NCBI GenBank assembly: GCA_021464245.1 | Contig: JADCRB010000031.1 | Location: forward strand, 2,713,709 to 2,777,708 | Origin: Carallia brachiata | Lineage: Eukaryota > Streptophyta > Magnoliopsida > Malpighiales > Rhizophoraceae | DNA length: 64,000 nucleotides | Reading direction: 5' to 3' | In this document: positions 1-12,414 of the stretch, piece by piece | Layout: each line of letters starts with the position of its first letter | Numbering within the stretch: the stretch's first letter is position 1 | The notes under the pieces: model-generated | The model's database searches: none | The model's input: only the letters and a program-made list of their open reading frames with translations | Told to the model about the DNA's origin: nothing | Position numbers and translations under genes: made by a program

Positions 1-838
1 GGCCTAAACACAACACAAATTGGCAATCATGGAACAAGAAGATCTCAATCTAACAAAAATTCACTCTCCAATCCACTCATAGGGGTGGATCCAAAAAAAT
101 TTTCAGAGAAAGCAAATTTACATGTACAGTTATAATAACAAAAATTAATATACAAGAAAACAAGAAATTATATTAATTATTCTAAATAATAAACATTATA
201 ATTATACACTTGTTTTATTTTTTTTAAAATTTTTGAAACGAGCTTTTTTTTAATTTTATGTTTTTTTTGAAAAAAAGAAACTAGTATTTTGGGAAAAAAA
301 AAGAAACATGTGTTTGGAAAAAAAAAAGCAAAAGAAAACAAACATGCAACTATGCAAGAAATCTGTTTTTTGAAAAAAAAAAAAACTGAAGCGTTAAAAA
401 AAAATCGGTTTTGGCAAAAAAAAAAAAAACCAAATGTCTTGTGTCTTGTGAAGCCTTCTAAAATTTTGAAGGAGGGCGAAACAACCACTACTACTAAGCT
501 AAACTCTTATAACTTTCCAACCTATTAATTATATGTAATAAAAAATTTGGGTAAGGGGAAGCGGGCGGAATTTCTCCCTTGGGCCTTAGCTAGTAGTGCT
601 TGTTTTAGTTAATGAAGGATGCTCTAAGATTCAGTTGTACATTTTATTAGTAAAATAGATAAGCAAGGGTGCTACTTTACATACCTATTAAAAAAATTAT
701 TCGAGATTCTTTTGTCATGCAAGTTATCTGTACTGAACATGAAAAGCAAACACCAAGGAACCAACAAACATCCCAGTCTATTCAAAACCTAGCAGAATCC
801 ATGTCTGCTTAGTCCTGTCGAATGTCTTAACAACAATT
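1..838. other. A/T-rich intergenic DNA, no gene seen
   Basis: This stretch is rich in A and T homopolymers, especially 230-440, where runs of 7-13 A or T alternate. The short open frames there are Lys/Phe-rich products of those runs. I see no splice-bounded exon, RNA gene or repeat ends. Confidence 0.6.
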
Positions 839-854
839 CAAATCTATAATTTCT

Positions 855-1190
855 CATGGTGACGAATCCTTTTTCATTTCAACCACACCATTAGTGGTAG
901 ATTCACCCTTACAGTTGCACGCCTGGTTGTCTGTACAGATTGCCCAAAGCTTGGATAAGAAAACAGCCCACAGCCCGCAAAAGAAAAGAGTGTCAATCTC
1001 ATGGCTCACCTCATCTGTAACCCCCAAAGTATTATATAGACTTAAGCTTCAAAAAAATATGGACACGTCCAATCAGACAAATCTTGCCCCGGTAGTAACG
1101 TAGCCATTGATGGTTTGTCTGCTCATACATAAACCTGATCCAATAATCATTGTCACAGTCTGCATATCTCATGATATCCTCAAATAGTAA
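855..1190 (-). pseudogene. Unidentified coding-like island, probably a gene remnant
   Basis: Read on the minus strand, two neighbouring blocks look more protein-like than the surrounding DNA. One runs from about 1190 to 1030, opens just after a possible acceptor AG, and reads ADCDNDYWIRFMYEQ followed by an aromatic- and Arg-rich stretch, ending at a stop near 1036. The other runs from about 1025 to the TGA at 855-857 and includes VSHEIDTLFFCGLWAVF. The blocks are in different frames and no start codon or upstream exon could be attached. I do not recognise the family. It could be the last exon of a decayed gene or chance. A protein-profile search would decide. Confidence 0.22.
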
Positions 1191-1209
1191 TCAAAATTGT
1201 TAGAGCTAA

Positions 1210-4200
1210 AGCCAAAATAATTAAATTGGACAAATTGCAGCGTAATAGAATTATGAAATTTTTTTCACCAAAAAAAAAAATTTACGAAATTTTTGAACTT
1301 GGGAAAAGTAGCCATCTAGCTTGAGTGGCTAGAAATGTTAGTTTTATTATGTTTTACATGCATCAGTACAAATTGACGGTTTGAACATAAGACATTGACA
1401 CAAATATCCTGCGTGCATTCTAAATATCCAGGACAGTGCTTCCATTAACATCACTAATTGCAGGAGCTAAAAATAAGTAGGGATTCTAAAACGTAATATA
1501 TTGGAGCTGTTAAATAGGTCAAGTCTAGATAATTAAAATACCAAAAGGAACAAAAAATTAATTCAAGCCAATATAAATAAATTAGAACAATCTTGGTTGA
1601 CGATGGGTTTGACTCCAATTAACTCTTCTCGTAGAGTTGGAATGGCCAGTTGTAGAACAAAAACAATAATCGAAACAAACAATGTTCAGATCTAATTTAT
1701 GCAAAATGCACTAATTGACCATCTCTAAGCCCCTAGTTTTGGTCTTATCCAGCCTTTTTTTTTTTTTTCTAATGCCAAGAGAGAAACAAAGCAAATTGGA
1801 AATACACATAAATAAACTAGAACAACTGGCCTTTCTGTGGAAGTGCCACCCTTCTAAGATCAGCTAGTAATAGAGGTCCTATTCCTGGTGGTGGTCTATC
1901 CCACAAATGTAAAGACTTTATCCCTGATGCATTAAGGTTGGTTAAAAAGTCAGCACAAAAGTTAATCCATGCAAAATATGTTGTAAATGACACTCTCGTA
2001 ATTTATTTTGAAGGATACGACATTCAAATGTCAATGGGTGACGAAAATCATAATTGATTTCATAAATTGGCTGGCTTATCTCACCATCTGATGTACGACC
2101 ATTATCAACTTTCATATCTTCAGTTACTCAATTGTCTATTTATGCACTTTATGACGTCAATATATTTAAGGCCTACGCACGATGAGTGAAAAAAGAACAA
2201 CCTAATCAAGATTACATTAGCATTAGCTATGATAATGCAGTAGCAGCCAACTGCCCATAGCTCACTGGTTGCTATAGATTGCTTTGGATTAAACATCGAA
2301 AATTTATGTAACCATTTTCGTAATAGGATGATAAGTGGGGATGATAGTATTTCCACAATTTGACTTTCTTCAGGTGGTGTCAATGCAAAAAAAGGGGGAA
2401 AAATTAGCAGAGCTAGTCACAAGCATTGTACTTAATCGTCGAGTAAGACATTAAAATGGTGACCTCAGTAAATGAGAACCTCTCTCTAAAAATTCTTCTT
2501 TCTCTTAAATTCTCTGTTTCTTCCTCAAAGTTTAAAAGTTCCTCATGGCTGGTAGTAGAGTCTTTCAAGCTACCACCGCTGACCACACCCTTCTTCCCCA
2601 ACCCTTCTTTTGCTCCTCTAACTCTTCTCTTTCCCTCTCTTTGTCTCTCTTGTTGTCCTCCCCTCTCTACCACCACAGCACCCTTACCTCCTCTCTTTCC
2701 CTTTACTCTACTTTAGATCTAACTGTGTAGAAGTCACCCATGGCTCTTCCAACACCAGATCTGGATTCCTCTTTAGTCGAGCTCTCTTTTCGCCATTTCA
2801 AATTGATAGGTTCAATATTTTGATAAATTTTACACCACACACACAACACACACACATATATATATAGGGGTTTAACTATGTAATTATTGTGAATTTTGGT
2901 GGATTTTACTTTAGTTACTTATTTTATATTTGTATGACAAATAGACATAATCAAAGTATTTAAGCATAGCAAAAGCGACCTATTGAGTTTGAAGGAGTAG
3001 AAACAAGCTGAGAACCAAAGAACCAGACCAAAATTTGGTTGGAAAGTTAATTTATGTTCAGTTCGGGTAGAATTTCACAACTTTACGCATTGTTTGGTAT
3101 TTTGGCCATAAGTTCTTCTACATAAGTCAGAATTGGATGATTCTTAAGCAAAATCGAAGCTAAGAGATGTAGCTATAACTTTGACGTTTTGACTGACTTC
3201 AGATTCTACTTGGAATGGGTCAAAATTTGGGTCCAAAGTTATAAGGTCAAAACTATCTAGAAATTTTACGAATCCTTTTCCAAATCCTTTTCTGGCTCGA
3301 ATTTGGATACTTTAGGGTTTATACTGTTATTATTTGGGGGACCATATCTATTGAAGTTACAAATTTTGAGGGGGCTTTTGGGAGGCTATTCTAGACATGA
3401 TACAGAGAGAAACATAGAGAACAATAAGAAGAAGAACACAATGGAAGAACTTAAAGACATCGAACACGAGTTTTTTTAATTCTTTTCCTTTACTTTCTTT
3501 CTCTTATGAACTCTTTGATGTTGATTTTTTATTTTCTTTTAATTTTTAGTATGAGTAGCTAGAACCCTAACTAAGGTGAAAGGGATGTAGCCTGATTTAG
3601 AGTTAGATTATATGATTTTGTGGATATTTTATAGTTCTTTTGATTATATTACAATTTTATGTTAACAACTAGATTTGATTTATTTATTTTATTCTTAATC
3701 ATACTTTTGTGTCTGACCATCATGAAAAAAGTCATAGGATATGTGCTGAGATCGACAGATGGACACGAGTCGTGCATTAAACAGATAAATATATGAATTT
3801 TAAGTTAAAGATTAGATAAATTCATATGATATCTTTAAAAAATTCTTTATTCTTAATGAGTTTAATCTATTTTATGTGAGTTCGAGAGAAGATCACAATT
3901 AGATTAAATATAGTTATCGTTATTTGACAAAGAACACTAACTAAATAAGAAGAATTTAACATTCAAATCGTTTGTCCACAAATTTTATATAGTTCAATCC
4001 CTTTAAAGTGAAAGCTCACAGCCTTAGTACTTTTATTTTTGAGTAGTCTTTGAAGTGTCATTAATTTCGTTTAATTAATTTAATTTGTTTAATTTAGTAG
4101 TATTTTTATTTATTTTTTTATATATTTTCCACAACATCAGCTTTCTTTTCAATAGCATAAATTATAATTGATTTTTGTTCTATTGGGTTCGACACCTAGA

Positions 4201-4255
4201 GTATTCACAGGGTTTTATTAGTACGATTCGTCATGTTCACTTGTAGGATTTTATC
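1210..4255. other. Intergenic DNA, nothing clearly supported
   Basis: The region is mostly A/T-rich. A pyrimidine-rich (CTCT/TTCC) block lies at about 2470-2720, and a short CA/TA microsatellite at 2840-2866. Between about 3290 and 4250 the texture recalls LTR-retrotransposon flanking DNA (a GGGTTCGACACC-like motif at 4185-4196 and spaced A/T-rich blocks), but no repeat pair or coding domain was found, so it is not called as an element. Confidence 0.4.
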
Positions 4256-4960
4256 CGATCACAAACGCCATTTATGTCAAATTTGCAATCATCGACGCAA
4301 CCACCGGAGACAATCTCCGGATTGCTGAAACAGACGCCATCGGTGCTGATCCCATTATTGCACCAGCGTCAACCGTTGCCGCCTCTACTGCCGCTGTCCC
4401 CACCTCGGCCGGCCATTTTCCGTCTGTCGCCGTCCTCCCCCGTCGAGTTGCCACCGCCACCGCCGTTGTGTTTGCCGCCATTGCCACTACCCATGATCTC
4501 TTTTGTCTCTTTTGAAGTTTTTTTGGGAAGGACTGTGTATTTTTTTTATCTCAAATGGGTGTCTTACTGTTGTTCGGCTGCAGCTTATAGATTACTGTCT
4601 TTGAAAATCGATGTCAGTAATATTCCATCGATTTTGGTCACAATTCCGCTGAGTACGGTCTGTTCTGCCACTAGCAGATTTGTTCAGCCGAATTAAATCT
4701 AGTTAACTATTCCTAATTAAATAGGTTTAGTTACAGGTCGATTTGTATTCTCAAAAAAGAATTGTGTTTAAGCGAGTTGCATGCCTAGTTTGAAAAATGT
4801 CGGTTGGACCTTATATGTCGTAGGCTATTAGAGTTGTGTTCTTCTCTTGCTCTATACAGGTATTTCCAACACCTTTGTGTCGGTTTTGTGTACAATTTCG
4901 AAGGATATTAATGAAATGGATTTCTATTATATTTTTTATAAAAAAAAAAGAAAAAAGAAG
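4256..4960 (+). mobile_element. Probable 5'-truncated LINE 3' end with poly(A) tail
   Basis: The segment starts with a G+C-rich block (about 4260-4500) and ends with an untranslated region carrying ATTAATGAAATGGATTT (about 4908-4925), then ATTTTTTATA and an A-rich tail (4939-4960). That ending is typical of plant L1-type LINEs. The open frame inside (4274-4696) is proline-rich low-complexity sequence without a domain I can name. I could not find matching target duplications on the two sides, so the left boundary is approximate. Confidence 0.4.
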
Positions 4961-5106
4961 TGGCGACCTTATGGTGGGTTCTAAGGAAACAATCGTTTTT
5001 GCTATCTGATTTGGTTATTGGCTAAATATGTCAACGTTCTCTGAGATTAATAGCTAACCCCTTACACTTTGTAATAGGTGCTTTTTAGCCCTCTGTGTTT
5101 GGTTAC

Positions 5107-5577
5107 GATGCACGGACACTTCTAAAATAATACATATCGGCGTCAAACACATATGTTGGACACGACACTTGTCTGACATTTCTCAGACACGCGTCAAACA
5201 CTTCGAAATGTATTAAAAATAAAAAACTTTGGACACACATGTTGGATATTCTAGTTCACGTATTGGACATTTTTTAATACATGTATTTGATATTTTTAAT
5301 TAGTATGTTACACACATGTGTATATATATATATATTCTTTTAAAATTCTTAAGAAAATACAAATTATATCGTAAAATACTATAATAATTATTATTATGAA
5401 TTATACGTAGAAAAACTTTAAAATTTATTAACAAAATACTTAAATTATATATATATAATATTTAATATATTTTATAGTTGTGTTCACGTCGCACCCGTAT
5501 TTTAATTTTTTAAGGGTTTCTGTATCCTTATGTCTATGTCGTGTCGTATCTGTGTCACGTGTCTGTGCTCATGCATC
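5107..5577. repeat. Possible degenerate inverted-repeat element with GTGTC/GACAC ends
   Basis: Both ends are dense in short GACAC/GTGTC words. GATGCACGGACAC at the left pairs roughly with the reverse complement of the right end, which contains GTGTCTGTGCTCATGCATC. The middle is A/T-rich. This fits an old terminal-inverted-repeat element, but pairing is loose and no target duplication was found. Confidence 0.25.
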
Positions 5578-6254
5578 TTAAGTCTTTGGTATTGTAGTAC
5601 ATTACAACTAGTAATTATAATTTTTTCAGTTAACCTAAAGTCAGACTCAAACGCCGTATATATGTTGAATTATAGGATTAGTGGAAAATTAGCTTCTTCC
5701 TACGTAGAACTTTACCCTATGATTTGAATGAGAAATTAAATCCATCATTAGAAAATTCACAAAGTTCCAAGCTCTTACATAATTCTGGAATTTATTGGGA
5801 AACTCATTGCTTTTGTTACTTCGTAAACCAGATCTTTCTCAGGATGGCAAGATGTCACAAGTAAAGAATAATCCTTCGTTTGATAATTTGTCTATTTAAC
5901 TTTCATCTTTTCATCTTTTGATATCGTTTCCATTCACCATTGAAATACCTTTTGGGTTGTCTCGGAGGAGGAAAAGGGTGTGAGGATTTGCCATTTTTCA
6001 CGCTTTCTTTTACCTTTCAGTAGGAATACGAGAGAAAAACGCGTAGGCTTGGGGGGTCAGGGCGTTGAACTCTGTGTATGATTTGGAATACAATGTTCCT
6101 TTGCTTGATACCTTACATGGAAAACAAAGAAAGAGCATCCAGAAAGTTTTATCTTGTGCCAATACACACAACAACAGCAACACAACTTTGATCCTAAAAC
6201 TAATTGGGGTTGGTTGCAAGAATTTTTTTTCGTTATTCCATTATGTTTTGTACT

Positions 6255-6945
6255 AACTCAAAGAGCCATTTGGATCGAAGTCTACAATTACAATGAGAAT
6301 CGAGATCAAAATGAAAGAGAATCGAGAACGAAATATTAAACTTTATAATATATTTGTTTTACTCTAAATCAAAATAAAATTCCTTTAACATTTTGGTTAT
6401 ATTTGGAATTGGAATTAGAATTAAAATATAAAAATTATGATAAGCCAAAAAAAAAAGCAAAAAATAATATTATATTTAAAACATATTTATTTACCATAAA
6501 AACATAAATAAAAATTATATTAAATAATTTTCTAACAATAATAATTATTATAATAATAGTAATTCACATTAATAACCATAAATATTAGATTTAAAATAAA
6601 AATTTAAACATTACAAATTGTAGTAACAAAAATTATTCATTAATTAATGATTTAACTATTTTATAATCTCTGCAATTTTTTCATTATAATACCATTAATA
6701 ATACTAATTATTGTTTATGTAATACCATATACTTATATTAATATTTTCAAAAAGTATATACTATAATAATATAATTAATACTAATATTTTATTTATTTTC
6801 ATAATTTAAAATATTTAAGAATGAAATCACTCATTCTCAATTTTTTTAGTAAAATTACTCTCTACCTAACACTCTAAGTCTAATTATTCTAAATGTTTTC
6901 TGATTACAAATTTTCCAAATCAACAAAGTTATTCGGATGGAGAGG
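6255..6945. repeat. Very A/T-rich block, possible MITE
   Basis: A roughly 600-base block made almost only of A and T sits between CCATTTGGAT on the left and ATTCGGATGG on the right. The two are imperfect reverse complements. That is a weak terminal-inverted-repeat signal. No gene is visible. Confidence 0.2.
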
Positions 6946-7072
6946 TTGGAGGCAAAGAGATAAGAAATTATCTTGTGCACATTGTTGATAAATTATTGTA
7001 CTTCAACTTTAACGACAATGTTTATGAGTTTTTAGATTTTTTTTTTTTTTTTATGATGTATATGTTGAGGTT

Positions 7073-7330
7073 AATTCAGATTTGTTTAAGATAATAATCT
7101 AATGCTCTAGTAAAATTAGGATTTGTTTGTTATATTTTCAGTATTAAAGTCGAAATAGAAGTTGCTAGAGTTTAGCATACAAGGAGTTGAGTGTTTCAGT
7201 TTATTATGTCGCCATTGCACTTAGTGGTTTAATGTTTGAGAGTTTATAATTAGACTGCGTGCTTCTCATATTACTGTGTGACATTATTCAATTTAATAAA
7301 ATTAAAGTTAAGTTAATTAGTTTTTAATAG
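7073..7330 (+). repeat. 5' LTR of the 7.1-9.9 kb element
   Basis: It matches 9644-9913 in the same order along its length, including GAGAGTTTATAATTAGA and TTCAATTTAATAAAATTAAA. It begins TG and ends just before the primer-binding-site-like sequence at 7331. The two LTRs have diverged visibly, so the insertion is old. Confidence 0.6.
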
Positions 7331-7450
7331 TGATATCGGAGCTCGGTGGAAAATCTAGAACAGTGGTTTGATTTGTAGGGACCAGAAAGAGATATCACAA
7401 TTGGTAGAAGATCTAGGAAGTTTTATCAAAGAGTTGCATCTCTAGTATTC

Positions 7451-7608
7451 GAGAATTGTGTTGTCTCCGGGAATAAGGAATTTTTGTCGAGAGTTTGTGT
7501 TAATCTCTAGGTACGCAGAAGACCTGTAGAGAATAGTGTTGATCTCCAAGTGCAAAGCAAACCTGTCGATAAAAGTGTTATGTATCCAAGTATAGAGGAA
7601 CACTTGTT
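7451..7608 (+). repeat. Four diverged tandem copies of a ~39-bp unit
   Basis: Units begin near 7451, 7489, 7529 and 7568. Each has the plan GAGAAT..GTGTTGATCTCCAAGT..ACCTGT with substitutions and a fifth partial start at 7609. They lie in the leader region of the LTR element, just downstream of the primer-binding site. Confidence 0.6.
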
Positions 7609-8644
7609 GAGAAAGTTTGAAGTAACGATCCTAGAATTTTATTAGAGTTTGTTCGACCAAGAATTAAGGTAAATAAGTTATTGCCACCAAATTAGATCCA
7701 GTTGGGCCAATCACAGATTTATATTGAGTTAGTTTGAGTCGAAAAACCAACGGAAGCATAATAGCCACCACTTGTATAAAAGAAACGAAGCACACTAGGA
7801 AGTTATCAGATCGTCACCCAAGGAAGCCACACCAATCACCTCGAAAAAGCCAATGTTGATATTTGAATTGAGCATTTTATACGAGAGATTTAATACGATA
7901 TTTGTCAAATTTGATCCAATATAGCAAATAAAACGAAGTACATAAGCCTGGCTGGAGCCGCCAAAGAGGACGTCCACACGCCACCGCCATTCTCCGCACG
8001 CGCCGCCATATGTCAATGTTTCAGTTACCGAAAACTATTTTTTGAATCGAAAGTCACTGATCTTCACAATTCTTGTAGCCACGCACCCCAACAGTCGCCG
8101 AAAAATCATAAACCTGCAAAAATTTGGGAGCTCGGGTCACCACCCTTCACGTCGGATCGCTCTTTTCCGATCGTTGTTGCAACACAGAACCACTGTCTCT
8201 CACCTCATAGGACATCAATCTATGTCCTCGTCCCAAGGGAGGGCCTCAATCTCGCCAGAATTTGGTCGGGATCGTCTCCACTCAAGTTTTGTCGATGTCG
8301 TGTTGCAACGCCTGCCGCGTTCGTTGCTGTTCCTCCCATCGTTCGACTCAGAACTACCACAAGTCTTCTTCGTTGCTGGCGTGAGATCGCTCGCTGTCCA
8401 CCAGCGTTGATCTTCATTGACGGTAGTAATTTTTGAGGGAGCAGGATGTGAAAAGAAAAAAGAAAAAAAAAGAGAAAAAAAGGCCAAAAAATAGAAAATT
8501 TGGGCCAAGAATGAAAAAAAAAAAAGGTAAGGACTAGAATAAAAATTCAAAAGATAAGCAAGAAGAAATTTATAGACAAATCAATGGATTGGACATGTAA
8601 GAAAAAGGGAGGGAGTTGGAAGAGCTTTAATGATTTGATAATTA

Positions 8645-9088
8645 AGGGTATGAGGAAGAAAAGGAAAAAGAAGAAGAAGAAGAAAAGAGAAAAAGAAGCG
8701 AAGAAATTTAATTTATAAGACAACAGTCAAGAAACAATAAAGCAGTTATGTATAGAATGAAGATTTGGAGTTGAAGATGATTTCAGAAGTTAAATTGAAT
8801 TTTAAACTATCAGCAATCGAGAGCTAGGGAAGACTAAAATAAAAGTATTTGTTAGATTTAATCAGAAAAGAGAAAGGAAAAAAGGAAAAAAGAAGAAGAA
8901 GAAAAGAGAAAAAAATCGAAGAGTTTTAATTTATAAGACAGCAGTCAAGAAACAATGAAGCAATCGTGTACAAAGGAAGATTTGGAGTTGAAGATGATTT
9001 CATGAGTTGAATTGAATTTTAAACTATCAACAATCGAGAGCTAGGGAAGACTCAAATGAAAGTATTTGTTAGATTTAATTAGAAAACT
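8645..9088 (+). repeat. Two tandem copies of a ~230-bp sequence inside the LTR element
   Basis: About 8645-8868 and 8877-9088 align end to end: an A/G-rich run, TTTAATTTATAAGACA.CAG, GATTTGGAGTTGAAGATG, ATCGAGAGCTAGGGAAGAC and AAGTATTTGTTAGATTTAAT occur in both, in order. The copies differ by scattered substitutions. No open reading frame spans them. Confidence 0.75.
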
Positions 9089-9643
9089 CAAATATCTGGA
9101 CTTGTGGAGTTGAGAACTAATGGAAAGCTCGGAATTAAGGACTTGCTGAGTTGAGAGCTAAGATGCTTAGAGTTTGAAAGTCAAAACGCTTAATTGAGAG
9201 CTAATGATAGCTGAATTCAGTTTTCCATGTGTGATTGGAAAACAAACTAGGATGTAGAGTAGAGTACTCAACAGTTGTCACGTTGTGTGTCGTGGAAAGT
9301 GAAGTTCCGAACCTTATGGTATAAGGTCATTTGTTACAAGTTCTCTCAAAGATTGACGCAACTAATTAAAAATTGGTCAAACAAAATCAAAGACTAAGTT
9401 GAGATTAATCAGCCGGAGGAATTGCAAAAAGAATTGTCAAGGAAACTCCTGATGGTCGTGTAGATGATGCTTTAAAAGTTTATTTGCTGATAGTAAACCA
9501 ATTTAAAGAAAAATCAAGGTTTCAGATGAAGTTATGAAATTTTTGAAGTTATGCAGATTTAAAGATTAAGTTAAAGTTTGAAGATTTTGTCAATTGAAGA
9601 TAATGTTGTGGCTGACCACATGATTGAATCAGAATTAAGAGGG

Positions 9644-9947
9644 TGTTAAGGTTAATTCAGTTTCATTTAAGATTATGATATAGTGTTCTAGCAAAATCAT
9701 GATTTGTTTGTTTTATTTTCAATATTAGAGTCGAAGTAAAAGTTGATAGAGTTTAATATTTAACGAATTGAGTATCTTACTTTATTGTGTAACTGATGTG
9801 CCTAGTCTTTTGATGTTTGAGAGTTTATAATTAGAGTGTGTATACTTATAATATTGTTATGTGATATTATTCAATTTAATAAAATTAAATTTAAATTAAT
9901 TAGAATCTAAGAGTTGTATCAGAATTAATTAAACTTTAGTTCTAACA
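9644..9947 (+). repeat. 3' LTR of the 7.1-9.9 kb element, with extra end
   Basis: Homology to the 5' LTR runs to about 9913 and continues into GTTGTATCAGAA, which looks like a second primer-binding site. The sequence then runs to TAACA at 9943-9947. The extra segment has no counterpart inside the 5' LTR itself. Confidence 0.5.
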
Positions 9948-10163
9948 GTATTTACTATTAAGATGTATATGTAACAGTATCAACAATCATGTGCACACAA
10001 AATAACTTTGTCCCTATTTGCGTCCTCTATTTTCATGTCTATGCAATAGTATTCCGAATCAACTTAAATCTTTCTCCCCTCGAGTCTCGCCCTCTGCCTG
10101 CGTTATGTATCAATACAGAAAGCTAGTGATAATTTGGCAGGCATTTCAATTGATGACTGGTTC

Positions 10164-10684
10164 CCATGGGACGGGATATGCATTAAAAAAGTCCTAAACC
10201 TTTTGATTTTTTTTCATTTAAATCCTAAACCTTTTTGAGATTTCATTTCAGTCCTAAACCTTTTGATTTTGCTCCAAATCAATCCTTCCGTTAGTTAAAC
10301 CGTTAAAAATTACTGTTCACTAACGGAAATTTTTTTAAAAAGGTAAAATACACTATTTAAATATTTTTTTATTATTAAATGATTGTATTTTACTCTCAAA
10401 TAGTAACATGTAAGTTGAGATTTTAGATTTTTTATTTCTTATTTTATTTTTTTTAAGATTATACAAAGTATTTCTATTAATTGATGAATTGAAATAGTGT
10501 ATTTTGCCTTTTTAAAAAAATTTCCGTTAGTGAACAGTAATTTTTAACAGTTTGACTAATGGAAGGACTGATTTGAAGTAAAATCAAAAGATTTAAAACT
10601 GAAATAAAATTTTAAAAATATTTAAAACTTAAATAAATAAAATCTAAAGATTTAAGACTTTTTTTATATATATCCCTATGCGAC
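10164..10684. mobile_element. Fold-back MITE (Mutator-like), copy 1
   Basis: The element at 10173-10675 is largely one inverted repeat. GGGATAT at the left pairs with ATATCC at the right, and the arm containing CCGTTAGTTAAACCGTT and TTACTGTTCACTAACGG (about 10290-10326) returns as its reverse complement at about 10525-10560. Flanks CCATGGGAC (10164-10172) and CTATGCGAC (10676-10684) match at 7 of 9 bases, consistent with a 9-bp target duplication as made by Mutator-like transposases. There is no coding capacity. A second copy lies at 30322-30852. Confidence 0.75.
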
Positions 10685-11990
10685 AGCATTAAATGGGTAC
10701 AAGTGCAACTATAAAACCGGCGGGACCAGAACAACTGATGGCCACAACCAAATTCAAGCTCTCTATGGAGCAGCTTCCTCACAAGTCCTCGCTAAGCAGT
10801 AAGCCCACCCGAGGTAGCATGTGGTCTAATGGTATCTACTGCCTACGACAGTGTCTCCTCTCTTGCACCGAATCAGAACTCATTATGCATTAAATAAACG
10901 ATGGATAATATAAAATATAGGAACTAGAGAAATAGATAAAAAGATGAATGGTTTTCAGTCATGGAAATTTAGTATAGGCACTAGGCCCACGAGGAATATT
11001 GACTGGGAACTTGTCATTATACGTAGATGGGTGATAAATTGATTGTCAGAATCATGAACTATTAGTATAATAATCGCAAAATCAAATCTTGACTTTATGG
11101 TCAATGGTAAGTCTCTCAAGCTTTGATCGATATTTGCCTATATTGGATGAAGGGAATTTAGTAGACTACAACGATTATATTAGAAGATAATAAGATATAG
11201 TTGCTTGATGCAATTGGGTTAAACTTGGTTTCAGTAGAATGCTTTCTGGGCAATATTGTACAAGATTGGTTTTTGTTTTTCCTATTTTTTTTCTAATTTT
11301 ATGGTCTTACTTTATGAATAGAAAGGTTCCAATGAAGGTTTTATGCTCCATGCAAATAACTAGTTACATTTCTGTAAAAAGTAGAAATTAATTTGGGATT
11401 GCATTTTTGAAATTTGACATAATTTTATTGGTTCATTTTTCTCTTCTTAATTAAGGCAAAGAAGAAGGAGAAGCCATTCGTGTGAAAAAATAAACTTTTC
11501 GAGGACTGGTTGCACGATCTATCTTGTAAGATAGATTTATTTTCTGTTCCACATGTTTCATAACTTAAGAGTCACATAATCTAAAAGAAGAGGCGTTCAC
11601 CTTTTTTCCATACATATATCAAGCTGCCAATTTGTTCCTTCTTTTTTTTTTTTTCACAATCAATTTTCACATTATCCTAGTCACAAAAAGTTGAGAAAAG
11701 GTGCAAAAATTTTATATCTATTCTTTAAGTTTTAAAATAACACTTGTTTAATAATAAGTTTTAATTTTGTAAAAAAAAAAAGAGTGAAAGAAAAAATAAA
11801 ATAATAAGTTTGGCAGTATAAACTACAAAATTCTGAGTCCATGTACCTAAACCCCAAAAAACTCTATTAGCTTTTGTAGGAACTCCTTCAACCTGAGAAA
11901 TTGTATATATGTCCGTTAGAGAACACCCAATAGTTAAGATTTAAAATTTTTATTTTTAAAATCGTAAATTCTAATCTTGATAAGCGGTGC
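10685..11990. other. Intergenic DNA, nothing supported
   Basis: A short G+C-richer piece (10690-10890) gives a small open frame, but it has no splice context or recognisable domain. The rest is ordinary A/T-rich sequence. Confidence 0.5.
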
Positions 11991-11991
11991 A

Positions 11992-12330
11992 AGATTTATT
12001 TATTTAATTATTATCATTATTATTATTATTTCTTAAAGGAGGTGACTTAGCGCCTATTCTGCAATTATGCCAACAAAACAGAACCTTTGGGCCATTGAAC
12101 TCCATCATACCCTGCCTAAAAATCTCACCAGCTCCCAGGGGAGGGTCGGCAAGAAAGTGAAAAACCCATGCAAGGGTCCCCGCATAATCTGTCACAGAGT
12201 CTGCCAACCTATTACCTTCTCTGCAAACATGGCAAATTCTCACTTGCCAATCTGTGCTTAATAGCTCTTTACACGCACCAACAATATTAGCCTGTGAATG
12301 TAATTTTTCCATTGTGCCCATGAGATTTAT
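11992..12330 (-). mobile_element. 5'-truncated LINE fragment, RNase H end
   Basis: The minus strand from about 12321 encodes the C-terminal part of a LINE RNase H domain: a segment like WQVRICHVCREGNRLAD, with the HV.REGN.LAD signature of plant L1-type RNase H, then a stop near 12004. A TTA/ATT-rich tract at 12000-12032 stands in for the 3' tail. The octamer AGATTTAT occurs at 11992-11999 and 12323-12330, bracketing the fragment as a possible target duplication. It is far too short to be functional. Confidence 0.6.
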
Positions 12331-12414
12331 AAGAATAAAGAAGACTATCTATTATCTAGTTTATTGTCTAACGAATTATTTAATAGATAAAAGAAATTAT
12401 ATTTTTTTTTCTTT

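Larger units (their letters stand above)
7073..9947 (+). mobile_element. Non-autonomous LTR retrotransposon relic
   Basis: Two direct repeats of about 260-270 bases flank about 2.3 kb: 7073-7330, starting TGTTGAGGTTAATTCAG, and 9644 to about 9913, starting TGTTAAGGTTAATTCAG. Right after the first repeat, TGATATCGGAGC at 7331-7342 resembles the initiator-Met-tRNA primer-binding site TGGTATCAGAGC. A purine-rich tract (about 9631-9643) precedes the second repeat. The possible element end TAACA (9943-9947) is followed by GTATT, close to the GTATA before 7073, giving a 4/5 target duplication. The interior is too short for gag-pol and no such protein is visible; it holds a 39-bp repeat array, a G+C-richer block (about 8040-8420) and a long tandem duplication. 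The right-hand repeat continues into another primer-site-like sequence, so a recombined or tandem copy is possible. Confidence 0.65.

Noticed and set aside
4274..4696. 140-codon proline-rich open frame as a gene
   Set aside because: It is low-complexity, with no domain or splice context, and is followed by a LINE-like 3' end with poly(A).
7795..8550. Overlapping open frames as host genes
   Set aside because: They lie inside the LTR element, cross A/T and poly(A) runs, and show no family signature.
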